DNA from: Phormidesmis priestleyi
GTDB lineage: Bacteria > Cyanobacteriota > Cyanobacteriia > Phormidesmidales > Phormidesmidaceae
DNA: 11,302 bases
Direction of reading: 5' to 3'
Assembly: GCA_003242115.1 (NCBI GenBank)
Contig: QBMP01000130.1
Span: 1 to 11,302 of the forward strand
In this document: positions 1 through 7,024 of the stretch, one piece after another
Layout: every line of letters begins with the position of its first letter
Position numbering within the stretch: position 1 is the stretch's first letter
The notes under the pieces: model-generated
The model's database searches: none
What the model was told of the DNA's origin: nothing
Seen by the model: the letters and a program-made list of their open reading frames with translations, nothing else
Program-made: the position numbers and the translations under genes

Positions 1-123
1 CCTTTCTTGCGCTGGGATAATGAAGCTTTGCAGGCGATGGTGAAGCCTTCCAAGGGAACCGCTCCCAACCCAAACCCCATCTCCGTCTTCGCCCATATCC
101 GCAGCCTCAAAGACCACTTTTGA
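1..123 (+). CDS. C-terminal fragment of an unrecognised protein
   Basis: An open frame enters from the left edge and ends at TGA 121-123, giving 40 residues that start PFLRWDNEALQAM and end HIRSLKDHF. The tail is proline/asparagine-rich in its middle (about residues 22-28) and then looks helical. No catalytic motif or membrane segment is visible. I do not recognise the family; the upstream part outside the window would be needed. That it is a real gene end is inferred from the open frame touching the edge, from the protein-like composition, and from the 150-bp spacer with a promoter-like sequence before rplI. Confidence 0.55.
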   Translation, partial: PFLRWDNEALQAMVKPSKGTAPNPNPISVFAHIRSLKDHF

Positions 124-143
124 ATCGTTATATCGAATATTAA

Positions 144-176
144 TTAGCCATAGATTAGCCATAGATTAACCGTCGA
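144..176. repeat. 11-bp tandem repeat, three units
   Basis: Two identical copies of TTAGCCATAGA (144-154 and 155-165) are followed by a diverged third unit TTAACCGTCGA (166-176). It lies in the spacer between the partial first gene and rplI. Origin by strand slippage is likely; a regulatory role is not shown. Confidence 0.75.
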
Positions 177-191
177 TTCCTTCACGGCCCC

Positions 192-220
192 TTGCACCTG
201 CGTCACAAACTCAGTAAACT
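192..220 (+). promoter_or_regulatory. possible promoter of rplI
   Basis: TTGCAC (192-197) and TAAACT (215-220) are separated by 17 bp. Each matches the sigma-70-type consensus at four of six positions. It sits about 50 bp before the rplI start in a spacer of 150 bp, so position and spacing fit, but the match is weak. Confidence 0.3.
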
Positions 221-273
221 AATAAACTGCGCTGCGACGGAAGCAAATAGTAAGAGCACACAGAGTAAAAGCA

Positions 274-735
274 ATGGCGAGAAAAAAGACTCAGTTAGTC
301 CTCTCTCAGGACGTTCCCAAGCTTGGGAAAGACGGTGATTTGATAGAAGTAGCCCCCGGTTACGCCCGCAATTTTTTGATTCCTCGCAGCTTGGCGTATC
401 GGGTGACTCCTGGCGTGCTCAAGCAGGTAGAATTTCGCCGCGAAAAAGAGCGTCGGCGCCTAGAAGCCATCAAGCAAGAGGCTGAAGCCACCAAAACAGC
501 GCTTAACACGATTGGCTTATTCACTATTGCCAAGGCTGTGGGTGAGGATGAGGCAATTTTTGGAACGGTTACCGCCGCTGAAGTCGCTGAGCTGATTCAA
601 GCGAATGCAGGTAAAGAAGTGGATCGCCGCGAAATTACGATTCCTGACATCAATAAGCTCGGCGATTACAAGGTAGAGATTAGGCTACATAGCGAAGTCA
701 CGGCGATCATTAATCTGCGGGTTGTGGCCGACTAG
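274..735 (+). CDS. rplI: 50S ribosomal protein bL9
   Basis: This 153-aa protein is bL9, a structural protein of the large ribosomal subunit that binds 23S rRNA near the base of the L1 stalk. The N-terminal domain carries the family signature around residues 17-40: KLGKDGDLIEVAPGYARN followed by FLIP, with the conserved glycines and the GYARNFLIP block. A charged helix follows (about 41-80, rich in Lys, Arg and Glu), the long connector typical of bL9, and then the C-terminal domain (about 81-150). Length is normal for the family. The ATG at 274 gives the standard MARKKTQLVL start; only a weak purine stretch (AGAG) precedes it. The gene is followed by a strong hairpin terminator and then dnaB, so it probably forms its own transcript although rplI and dnaB are often neighbours in bacteria. 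Confidence 0.97.
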   Translation: MARKKTQLVLSQDVPKLGKDGDLIEVAPGYARNFLIPRSLAYRVTPGVLKQVEFRREKERRRLEAIKQEAEATKTALNTIGLFTIAKAVGEDEAIFGTVTAAEVAELIQANAGKEVDRREITIPDINKLGDYKVEIRLHSEVTAIINLRVVAD

Positions 736-802
736 ACAATTCATTGGACAAACTTGCAAAAACGAACATTTGTACTATTTGCCAGTTTGATTTGCTAGAT
801 TA

Positions 803-838
803 AAGAGGGCAGGGAGCGGGATAGCTCTCTGCCCTTTT
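803..838 (+). terminator. Rho-independent terminator after rplI
   Basis: AGGGCAGGGAGC (806-817) pairs with GCTCTCTGCCCT (824-835) around a 6-nt loop, with a single G-T wobble. AAAG before the stem can pair with the TTTT after it, so the full stem can reach about 15 bp, ending in the T-run 835-838. It lies about 70 bp after the rplI stop and before dnaB. Confidence 0.85.
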
Positions 839-963
839 AAAATTTTCTGTCCTTTTGGAATTTATTTATAGGGAGCGGGCTTTAACTGCGCTCAATCTCT
901 ATTCTTACCCTGTAGACTGCGCTCAGATTTCTTTTTTGTCTACTGCTTTCTTTCTCCAATCAT

Positions 964-3672
964 ATGGTTTCAGAGCCTCGCTTCAAACCTGCTGCCGACC
1001 GTCTGCCGCCTCAAAATATTGAGGCCGAAGAAGCGATTTTGGGCGGCATTTTAATTGACCCGGAGGCGATTGGGCGGGTGACGGAGCTAATGGTACCGGA
1101 AGCGTTTTACATCGGTGCGCATCGCAGCATTTATCAGGCGGCGCTCGATTTGCAGGCGCGCGGGCTGCCGACCGATATGATGGGCATTGCCTCTTGGCTC
1201 AAAGATAAAAAAACGCTAGAAAAAATTGGCGGACAAAGCCGCTTGGCTCAGCTCGTAGATCGCACAATCAGCGCGGCCAACATCGATCAGTACGCCAAGC
1301 TGGTGATGGATAAGTACACTCGTCGCAAGCTGATTCAATCTGGCGGCGAGATTATTCAGCTTGGCTATGAAACCGAAACGCCCTTGGAAGATGTGCTCGA
1401 TCACTCGGAGCAGGCGCTATTTGGCATTACGCAAGTGCGCCAGTCGCAAGGGCTAACGGCGACATCAGACATTTTGACCGACACCTTTTCGGATATTGAG
1501 CAGCGATCGCTTGGCATGGTGCTCCCTGGTCTAGCCTGCGGCTTCTATGATCTAGACGCCATGACCCAAGGCTTCCAGCGCTCTGATTTAATCATTGCAG
1601 CGGCGAGGCCAGCGATGGGAAAGTGCCTCAGCGCCACCGCCGAAGTCTTACAGGCGGACGGCTCCATTCAGACCATCGAAACTATTTATCAGCAACGCCA
1701 AGCTCACCTGCTGACACTCAATCAGCGACTCCGCTTTGAGATCAGCCAACCTTCTGCTTTTATAGATGATGGCATTAAACCGGTCTTTAGAGTCACGACT
1801 CGTTTGGGGAGACAGGTTGAGACGACCTTGACTCACCCTTACCTGACGATGAAGGGATGGAAACCTCTAGCTGAGCTATCGGTGGGCGATCGCATTGCCG
1901 TTCCCCGGCAGCTTTCTATTTTCGGCAACCAACCCATTCCCGAACATCAAGTCAAACTACTGGCCTACTTTATTGGCGATGGCGGACTAACCGGTAGCTC
2001 GCCCATGTTTACCAATGCCAATCCGTTAATGCAAACCGACTTTACCGAAGCTGCCTGTCAGTTTCCGTCCATCAAAGTCAGAATCAATCATAGCCAAGGC
2101 ACTCGTACACCTTCTCTCGCCGTTGTAGCAGATTCTGAACGCCCCGATCAACCAGTCTTTGAGCGGCTATGTACCGCGATTAAGACAACAGAAAAACAGC
2201 TAGCGCCAGAGGGATTTGAGACGATTAGATGGACTGGAAAGAACCCTGTTAGTGCTTGGTTAGAAGCGCTTCACCTATGGGGATGCAGCGCTCATAATAA
2301 AACTATCCCGGATGTTGTGTTCACGCTGCCCAAGACACAGCTCGTTTTGTTCTTGAATCGCCTGTTTGCAACCGACGGGTGGGCGTCTGTATTAGCTAGC
2401 GGACAAGCCCAAATTGGGTATGCCTCAGTTTGCGAAAAGCTGGCTAGACAAATTCAACATTTGCTGTTGCGCTTCGGCATTATCGCAGCACTAAAACAGC
2501 GTCAGGTAAAATACAAGAACGAGCGGCGGCCAGTTTGGCAGTTGGATATTACAGATGCGATCGCTCTCAAAACTTTTGCCAATGAGATTGGTATTTTTAG
2601 CAAAGAAGTAGCCGTCAACCAAGTTGCTGAAGCTGTAGAAAATAGAAATTACCACACTAATAAAGATCTTATTCCAGTTGAAGTTTGGGACAATCTAAAG
2701 CTGGCTAAAGGCAAAGAAAGCTGGACTGGACTAGCTAAACGGGCAGGATTGGCAGGAAGCAGTAACATCCATGTTGGCAAACGTGCCCTCAGCCGTTCTC
2801 GACTAGAAGCTTTAGCAACTGCGGTAGCACATCAACCGCTACAAGATATCGCCACAAGCGATATTTATTGGGACGAAATTGTTTCTATCGAATCAATCGG
2901 TCTACAGCAAGTTTATGACTTGACGATTCCAGACACCCACAATTTTGTTGCCAACGATATCTGCGTTCATAACACAAGCTTCGTGCTCAACGTTGCTCGA
3001 AACATTGCCGATACGCACCGGCAGCCCGTGGCTATTTTTAGCTTGGAGATGTCAAAAGCGCAGTTGATCTATCGTTTGCTGTCTTCTGAAGCGAAGATTG
3101 AAAGCGGGCGACTGCGGACGGGGCGAATTGCTCAGCATGAGTGGGAGCCAATGGGCCATGCGATTAATACGCTGTCGCAGTTGCCGATTTTTATTGATGA
3201 TACACCCGGCATTGGGGTGACGGAGATTCGCTCTAAGGCGCGACGGTTGCAGGCCGAACAGGGCGGGACTTTGGGGCTGATTTTAATTGATTATCTACAG
3301 TTGATGGAGGGAACGGGCGATAACCGCGTGCAAGAGCTGTCTAAGATGACGCGATCGCTCAAAGGTCTAGCCCGTGAACTCAACGTACCTGTGATCGCCC
3401 TTTCTCAGCTTAGCCGTGGCGTAGAATCACGTACCAACAAACGCCCGATGATGTCCGATCTCAGAGAATCTGGCGCGATAGAACAAGACGCAGATTTGAT
3501 TATGATGCTTTATAGAGAAGAGTATTACGATCCAGATACGCCAGATCGCGGCATTGCTGAAATTATTTTGACCAAGCATCGTAATGGGCCAACTGGCACG
3601 GTGAAGTTGTTGTTTCAGCCAGAGTTTACGCAGTTTCTTAATCGTGCGTCGGATCTGTCTAGTCGGGACTAA
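964..3672 (+). CDS. dnaB: Replicative DNA helicase DnaB with an in-frame intein
   Basis: This 902-aa precursor is the hexameric replicative helicase that unwinds DNA at the fork. Residues 1-220 and 671-902 are the host protein, 452 aa together and normal for DnaB; residues 221-670 are an intein. The N-terminal domain begins [15 protein letters not shown], the primase-interacting region. The RecA-like ATPase domain has Walker A (ARPAMGK then TSF), split by the intein after Lys220, Walker B as LILIDYLQL, and the RLSRG-type block seen here as [10 protein letters not shown]. The sequence [15 protein letters not shown], where other cyanobacterial DnaB proteins carry an intein, is uninterrupted. 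The ATG at 964 has no visible Shine-Dalgarno sequence. Two copies of ACTGCGCTCA (885-894, 916-925) lie upstream. Helicase activity should depend on protein splicing, because the loop that binds ATP is formed only afterwards. It converges with the - strand gene at 3873-4799. Confidence 0.97.
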   Translation: MVSEPRFKPAADRLPPQNIEAEEAILGGILIDPEAIGRVTELMVPEAFYIGAHRSIYQAALDLQARGLPTDMMGIASWLKDKKTLEKIGGQSRLAQLVDRTISAANIDQYAKLVMDKYTRRKLIQSGGEIIQLGYETETPLEDVLDHSEQALFGITQVRQSQGLTATSDILTDTFSDIEQRSLGMVLPGLACGFYDLDAMTQGFQRSDLIIAAARPAMGKCLSATAEVLQADGSIQTIETIYQQRQAHLLTLNQRLRFEISQPSAFIDDGIKPVFRVTTRLGRQVETTLTHPYLTMKGWKPLAELSVGDRIAVPRQLSIFGNQPIPEHQVKLLAYFIGDGGLTGSSPMFTNANPLMQTDFTEAACQFPSIKVRINHSQGTRTPSLAVVADSERPDQPVFERLCTAIKTTEKQLAPEGFETIRWTGKNPVSAWLEALHLWGCSAHNKTIPDVVFTLPKTQLVLFLNRLFATDGWASVLASGQAQIGYASVCEKLARQIQHLLLRFGIIAALKQRQVKYKNERRPVWQLDITDAIALKTFANEIGIFSKEVAVNQVAEAVENRNYHTNKDLIPVEVWDNLKLAKGKESWTGLAKRAGLAGSSNIHVGKRALSRSRLEALATAVAHQPLQDIATSDIYWDEIVSIESIGLQQVYDLTIPDTHNFVANDICVHNTSFVLNVARNIADTHRQPVAIFSLEMSKAQLIYRLLSSEAKIESGRLRTGRIAQHEWEPMGHAINTLSQLPIFIDDTPGIGVTEIRSKARRLQAEQGGTLGLILIDYLQLMEGTGDNRVQELSKMTRSLKGLARELNVPVIALSQLSRGVESRTNKRPMMSDLRESGAIEQDADLIMMLYREEYYDPDTPDRGIAEIILTKHRNGPTGTVKLLFQPEFTQFLNRASDLSSRD
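1624..2973 (+). mobile_element. DnaB intein with LAGLIDADG homing endonuclease
   Basis: This is a 450-residue element (precursor residues 221-670) that excises itself from the protein and joins the flanks. The left junction is [10 protein letters not shown] with nucleophile Cys221. Block B is TLTH (288-291, His291). The right end has [12 protein letters not shown] (His659) and the terminal His669-Asn670, followed by Thr671 as the second nucleophile. The endonuclease core has two LAGLIDADG-type motifs, [10 protein letters not shown] (332-341, Asp339) and [12 protein letters not shown] (462-473, Asp471), both keeping the metal-binding Asp, so it may still be able to home. Between the second motif and block F is a segment containing [20 protein letters not shown] that resembles a helix-turn-helix DNA-recognition region. 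Two HIP1 sites (1886, 2557) inside it suggest long residence in a cyanobacterial genome. Boundaries are seen directly; activity is inferred. Confidence 0.96.
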
Positions 3673-3715
3673 CCGTATGAGCCTATCTCTTTTCTGAAGT
3701 CTGACGCTCTGAAGG

Positions 3716-3876
3716 TTAGGCAATGAAGTGAGCGATCGCAGCTCCATCACTAGCAATCTGCATGGCCAAGGTGCACTGTGCAAAAAAGCGATCGCCCCAA
3801 CGTCTCCTTGCCTCGCCATCACATCAAGCTGACTTACTCGCGGGTTCTGAGAACTGTTTTGGCTCATTAGACTCAT
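3716..3876 (-). pseudogene. Possible decayed ORF coupled to the 308-aa gene
   Basis: On the - strand an ATG at 3876-3874 overlaps the TGA stop of the preceding 308-aa gene (ATGA), the usual geometry of translational coupling. The first 30 codons read SQLDVMARQGDVGAIAFL, which resembles LSLLDQAKTGNPSAIAAL at the N-terminus of that neighbour (shared L, D, A, G, AIA, L). The frame then runs on antisense into the 3' end of dnaB, where it is unlikely to be coding. Switching to the +2 frame near the HIP1 site gives AQCTLAMQIASDGAAIAHF and a stop TAA at 3718-3716, which looks more protein-like. This fits a truncated, frameshifted copy of the neighbour's domain. Part of the match (AIA) is simply what HIP1 encodes in that frame, so the evidence is modest. 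A short real gene or chance are the alternatives. Confidence 0.3.
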
Positions 3877-4799
3877 GAGATCTGAAGCTGAAAGCGACGA
3901 CGGCCTTCACTAGCGGCAACAATCCGGGCGTGAGCCTGCGCCGAAGGAGGCTTTCCTGTCGGCCCTGCGTACGGCGGGAAAGGAGATTCAGCCATGTTTT
4001 CAGCAGTCTGAGCAGGCCGTGAGCTATTGCCTAATCCCGGCTGCGATGAAGCGGAAGCAGACGGCTCTCCAAAGGCAGTCGGTGAAAGTTGTTGAATGGT
4101 GGCCTGAGGATTGAGGCAATAGCGGCTGAGCCAAATGGAGGCTTTGCGAATATCGGGGCCTTCAAGCGCAATTAACTGTGCAAACCACGCTTGGGTAGCA
4201 GCGCTGAGGCTGTCATCAGCAGGCAATGTGGACTTGCGTAAAGCGAGATCAATGTGAGGTAGCGCTTCTGTTTTCTGGGCATTGCTTAGTTCAACAAACG
4301 CCAGCACCCACTTAATAACAGATTTGGAGGGCAAGGTAAGATTGCCAGAGAGCAGAGATTGATTGCGGGTAAAGCACTGTTCGCTTAGATCCAGCGGGGC
4401 TTCATCCTTTTGGATAGTGACAGAGGCCATAACAGCAACCGTAGCGGTTGCTGTACTTGAGGGCTGAACGGGCTGAGCTTGAGGTTTGCTGCCATCGTCA
4501 GGCAGAAACTGAGCGCTGTGCTGCCAGTTGGGCTTAGCGCTCTGCTGCGACTTGCCGTAAATCTCGACGGTGCGCATTTCAGGAATCGCTAGCTTCTCTA
4601 AACCTTGCAGAATCCACCGCACGGTGGGAGATTTATCCGGAATTTCTACCGACTCTACCAGCAGCTTATAGTCGCCACTTTGGCACTTTACTTTGACCTG
4701 AGAGCCCTGTTTGCTAAGGGTGAGGTTCATCAGCGCGGCGATCGCACTCGGATTTCCGGTTTTGGCCTGATCTAACAAAGAAAGCTGGGTGGCAGTCAT
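3873..4799 (-). CDS. Conserved cyanobacterial protein of unknown function (308 aa)
   Basis: I recognise the style of this protein but no defined function. Residues about 5-95 form a small alpha/beta domain, starting LDQAKTGNPSAIAALMN and ending MRTVEIYGK; similar domains with a G-[DN]-P-x-AIAALMN motif recur, often in multiple copies, in cyanobacterial hypothetical proteins (from memory). Residues about 96-135 are a Pro/Ala/Ser/Thr-rich linker. Residues about 137-236 form a second, helical domain beginning LSEQCFTRNQSLL and ending IWLSRYCLNP. Residues 237-300 are Pro/Ser/Ala-rich and probably disordered, ending in a basic tail (GRRRFQLQIS). There is no signal peptide or membrane segment, so it is likely cytoplasmic. 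ATG at 4799 gives the N-terminus that matches the domain; no clear Shine-Dalgarno is present. It converges with dnaB and is separated from the upstream FKBP gene by a terminator. Confidence 0.85.
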   Translation of the reverse strand: MTATQLSLLDQAKTGNPSAIAALMNLTLSKQGSQVKVKCQSGDYKLLVESVEIPDKSPTVRWILQGLEKLAIPEMRTVEIYGKSQQSAKPNWQHSAQFLPDDGSKPQAQPVQPSSTATATVAVMASVTIQKDEAPLDLSEQCFTRNQSLLSGNLTLPSKSVIKWVLAFVELSNAQKTEALPHIDLALRKSTLPADDSLSAATQAWFAQLIALEGPDIRKASIWLSRYCLNPQATIQQLSPTAFGEPSASASSQPGLGNSSRPAQTAENMAESPFPPYAGPTGKPPSAQAHARIVAASEGRRRFQLQIS

Positions 4800-4966
4800 G
4801 GCCCTAAAACATAATTAAACAACCAAGCACGCAAATTCCTAGCCCTAGGCGCTTTGTGTCCTCAATTAAAAATTCCCCCTAGCCACTCAGGAAGTATCAA
4901 ATTGCGATCATATTCAGCTTTTCTACGCAAGCAAGCAAAAAACGAACTCAAGCCGAACAACCATGC

Positions 4967-5015
4967 AAAAAGCCCCCGACCGCAGCAGATATAAACTGCT
5001 GTTTTGGTCAAGGGC
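4967..5015 (-). terminator. Bipartite terminator after the FKBP gene
   Basis: Read on the - strand, GCCCTTGACC (5015-5006) pairs with GGTCGGGGGC (4981-4972), ten pairs of which two are G-T. An internal perfect hairpin CAGCAG/CTGCTG (5001-4996 with 4988-4983) fills the loop. TTTTT (4971-4967) follows directly. It sits 70 bp after the FKBP stop and before the 308-aa gene, so the two - strand genes are likely separate transcripts. Confidence 0.75.
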
Positions 5016-5038
5016 CTGAGATGGCCTAAGAATGGCTT

Positions 5039-5070
5039 GAGGCCAAATAGAGGCCAAATAGAGGCCAAAG
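5039..5070. repeat. 11-bp tandem repeat, 2.9 units
   Basis: GAGGCCAAATA occurs at 5039-5049 and 5050-5060, followed by the partial unit GAGGCCAAAG at 5061-5070. It lies between the FKBP stop codon and the FKBP terminator, so it would be in the 3' untranslated part of that transcript. Confidence 0.85.
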
Positions 5071-5084
5071 ATTTTATGAAAGAT

Positions 5085-5696
5085 CTAGCCGCCGATGCGC
5101 AGCAGCTCTACGTCAAAAATCAGGGTGGCATTGGGCGGAATGACGCCGCCTGCACCGCGCGCGCCATAGCCCAGATCGGGCGGGATGATCAGCTTGCGGC
5201 GATCGCCCACTTTCATCATGCCCACACCTTCATCCCAGCCTTTAATGACTTGGCCTTGACCCAAGACAAAATCAAACGGACGACCGCGATCGCGCGAACT
5301 ATCAAACTTAGTGCCATCTTCTAAAGTGCCGACATAGTGCACAAACACCCGGCTGCCGGTTTGAGGCGCAGCCCCGTCTCCTTCGGTAATAACGACATAC
5401 TGCAAGCCAGAATCTGTCGTGATAATATTTTCTTCAGCCGCTGCATTTTCGCCAGCCATTGCGTCTCCTGTTGTGTTTTCGGGGGTTGCGTTTTCGGGGG
5501 TCTGACTGCCCGTGAGCAAATCGCTGGCGCTGCCTTGAGCAATCAGCGTTTCAGTTTGCGCAGCAGGGGTTTGTAAGGCGGTGTTGTCGGCCCTTTCGGC
5601 GATCGCTCTTTCACTATCACCGCCCGTAAACTGGGCAATTATTAGCACTGCGCAGCAAGCTACAACAACCCCCAAACTAATCAATATTTCTCTCAT
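5085..5696 (-). CDS. Membrane-anchored FKBP-type peptidyl-prolyl isomerase
   Basis: This 203-aa protein catalyses cis-trans isomerisation of peptidyl-proline bonds and so assists folding, here on the periplasmic or thylakoid-lumen side of a membrane. Residues 4-22 ([19 protein letters not shown]) are a single hydrophobic segment, either a signal anchor or an uncleaved signal peptide. Residues 23-92 are a low-complexity Ala/Thr/Glu/Asn linker with a small internal repeat ([11 protein letters not shown]). The FKBP domain covers about 94-203: [35 protein letters not shown] and [13 protein letters not shown] contain the expected drug/proline-pocket residues Tyr121, Phe131, Asp132, Val150, Ile151, Trp154 and Tyr177. 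Length and layout are usual for cyanobacterial lumenal FKBPs. The ATG at 5696 has no Shine-Dalgarno; a 14-bp tandem repeat ends right at the start codon. A terminator follows at 4967-5015. Confidence 0.93.
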   Translation of the reverse strand: MREILISLGVVVACCAVLIIAQFTGGDSERAIAERADNTALQTPAAQTETLIAQGSASDLLTGSQTPENATPENTTGDAMAGENAAAEENIITTDSGLQYVVITEGDGAAPQTGSRVFVHYVGTLEDGTKFDSSRDRGRPFDFVLGQGQVIKGWDEGVGMMKVGDRRKLIIPPDLGYGARGAGGVIPPNATLIFDVELLRIGG

Positions 5697-5740
5697 GGTT
5701 TTAATCGAATGGGTTTAATCGAACGAGATCTCAATCGAAC
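5697..5740 (-). repeat. 14-bp tandem repeat abutting the FKBP start codon
   Basis: Reading towards the gene, GTTCGATTGAGATCTC (5740-5725), GTTCGATTAAACCC (5724-5711) and ATTCGATTAAAACC (5710-5697) run directly into the ATG. The shared core is TTCGATT; the last two units are the same length. This occupies the place of a ribosome-binding site, and none is seen. It could affect translation or bind a regulator, or be a simple duplication. Confidence 0.7.
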
Positions 5741-5780
5741 GCGCTAGTTGCTTGAGTAGTGTACGACGCTTTTAGCTGTT

Positions 5781-5804
5781 CTGGACGGTAATCTGGACGG
5801 TGAT
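5781..5804. repeat. 12-bp tandem duplication
   Basis: CTGGACGGTAAT (5781-5792) is followed at once by CTGGACGGTGAT (5793-5804), with one difference. It lies in the 143-bp spacer between the phasin-like gene and the FKBP gene. Confidence 0.8.
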
Positions 5805-5839
5805 CTAGCCGCTCACGCTACCCTTTGGCCACAAAATCA

Positions 5840-6163
5840 CTACCGCCACTGCTTATTTTCCAAATCTCTAAGCTGACGCTCTAGCCGATCTAGCCGCCCG
5901 CGCAGTTCATCCATTTCTGCCTGACGAGGCACACCCAGATCCTGCATAATATTGCGCACCTGCCGCTGCATTTGCTTTTCTAATGTGCCTTGGTCAATGT
6001 TGAACTGCGCCATAAAATCATCGACAAAGCCTTTGGCCTGCTCCGGATCAAGCTTGCCGTCACGCACCAACTCTTCACTCATTTGCTTTACCCGTTCAGC
6101 CACTAGCGAAGTAGTGCCAATGCCCAACATTAAAAGCTGTCTGAGTAAATTAGAAGTGTCCAT
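5840..6163 (-). CDS. Phasin-like coiled-coil protein
   Basis: This 107-aa protein resembles proteins annotated in cyanobacteria as phasin family or polyhydroxyalkanoate-granule-associated. The N-terminal half (about 4-55) is an amphipathic helical region, LLRQLLMLGIGTTSLVAERV followed by ELVRDGKLDPEQAKGFVDDF. Residues about 60-107 form a heptad-rich coiled coil, QAEMDELRGRLDRLERQLRD, with regular Leu/Met spacing and high charge. No signal peptide or catalytic motif is present. Phasins coat storage granules; whether this one does cannot be told from sequence, and a general coiled-coil or chaperone-like role is equally possible. The ATG at 6163 gives MDTSNLL; a -10-like CATAAT (6189-6184 on the - strand) lies about 20 bp upstream. 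It is followed on the same strand by the FKBP gene with a 143-bp gap. Confidence 0.8.
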   Translation of the reverse strand: MDTSNLLRQLLMLGIGTTSLVAERVKQMSEELVRDGKLDPEQAKGFVDDFMAQFNIDQGTLEKQMQRQVRNIMQDLGVPRQAEMDELRGRLDRLERQLRDLENKQWR

Positions 6164-6379
6164 TAGCTAAGTCCAAACACAGAATTATGCTTCCATTTTG
6201 GCAAACTATTGAGCCTTCAGCTTGATTAACAGCGGGCGGTTTACCGAATGGCGAGATCATCTACAGCTTAGTCAAGCTCAGATCAATTGGCTATCCTTGA
6301 ATTCATATCTAGTTCATATCCATAAGATGCATAGTGATAAATGCACTGCCCCATCGTCCAAGCAAGGCTTGGCTGCGCT

Positions 6380-6727
6380 ATGTCTGCTCGTTCTGCCTGC
6401 CCTCGATGCGATCGCGCCATTGCCGCTGACGCCCTTAACTGCCCTGATTGCGGCTTCACCCTCAAAGCCCACGGACATCCTGGAATGCCGCTTTATAGAG
6501 CAGAAGGCACCGAACCCTTGTGCAATACCTGCACCTACCACGCTGACAACACCTGCAACTTTCCCAATCGCCCCCAAGCCATGAGCTGCACGCTCTATCA
6601 AAACATTCAAACCCAGCTAGAGCCAACCCGCTCAGAAATTTACCGGATTCCCTGGTGGCGAAAAAATGCGGTGCCACTAGCGTCAGCTATCCTGATCGCT
6701 ATCAGCCTATTAATTTCCATTTTCTAA
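6380..6727 (+). CDS. Tail-anchored zinc-ribbon protein
   Basis: This 115-aa protein of unknown function has two cysteine clusters. The first is a zinc ribbon: CPRC (Cys7, Cys10) and CPDC (Cys21, Cys24). The second is CNTC (48, 51), Cys59 and Cys70 in LCNTCTYHADNTCNFPNRP, a possible second zinc site. The C-terminus is one hydrophobic helix (about 98-115, VPLASAILIAISLLISIF) after a basic WWRK, so the protein is probably held in the membrane by its tail with the zinc domains in the cytoplasm. I chose ATG 6380 because MSARSACPRC starts just before the first ribbon, as is usual for this family. An in-frame ATG at 6341 would add 13 residues (MHCPIVQARLGCA) without conserved character. The gene stands alone, divergent from the phasin-like gene. 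Confidence 0.82.
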   Translation: MSARSACPRCDRAIAADALNCPDCGFTLKAHGHPGMPLYRAEGTEPLCNTCTYHADNTCNFPNRPQAMSCTLYQNIQTQLEPTRSEIYRIPWWRKNAVPLASAILIAISLLISIF

Positions 6728-7024
6728 GGCACATTTGAAAGCAGGTCAAAAAGGCAACTCTGAAAAGAAAACCAAAAGCGCGGCCTACTAATCATTGGCA
6801 CTGTAACTTTAAGATCAAAAACCATAGAGTCTGATAAATCTCTCAGAGTCTAAGAAGCGTTAGCAAAAAGATCACATATCCCTAAATGAGGGTATTCCCT
6901 GATTTTTATTAGAATTGATAAAGTTTTAGTTCCCCCTCATCTCTCCATATGGTTCAAAAGCACTAGCCAAGCATCTGCTCTACACAAAGCACTACAATTA
7001 TTGGATTAAGCTAGCTAGTCATTC
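6728..7024. other. AT-rich spacer before prfC
   Basis: These 297 bases hold no gene I can support. Visible elements are a direct repeat AGAGTCT (6826-6832 and 6845-6851) and three small arms CCCT (6880-6883), AGGG (6889-6892), CCCT (6897-6900), in which the central arm could pair with either side. The stretch 6900-6940 is AT-rich and could contain the prfC promoter, but no convincing -35/-10 pair is seen, nor a known riboswitch. Confidence 0.5.

Noticed and set aside
3732..3795. Two GCGATCGC palindromes 56 bp apart as a long hairpin or mobile element end
   Set aside because: They are ordinary HIP1 sites, present throughout the window, with no matching flanks.
4862..5068. Open frame of 68 codons on the - strand between FKBP and the 308-aa gene
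   Set aside because: It runs straight through the FKBP terminator and the 11-bp tandem repeat, and looks like random translation.
5004..5324. Open frame of 106 codons on the + strand across the FKBP gene
   Set aside because: It lies antisense to the well-supported FKBP domain and its translation has no recognisable features.
5640..5670. Possible lipoprotein cysteine (VVAC, Cys14) in the FKBP N-terminus
   Set aside because: It lies in the middle of the hydrophobic stretch after only 13 residues, and the hydrophobic run continues beyond it, so a plain membrane anchor fits better.
6222..6584. Open frame of 120 codons on the + strand overlapping the zinc-ribbon gene
   Set aside because: Its composition is low-complexity Pro/Ala/Leu, while the other frame shows ordered cysteine pairs and a membrane tail.
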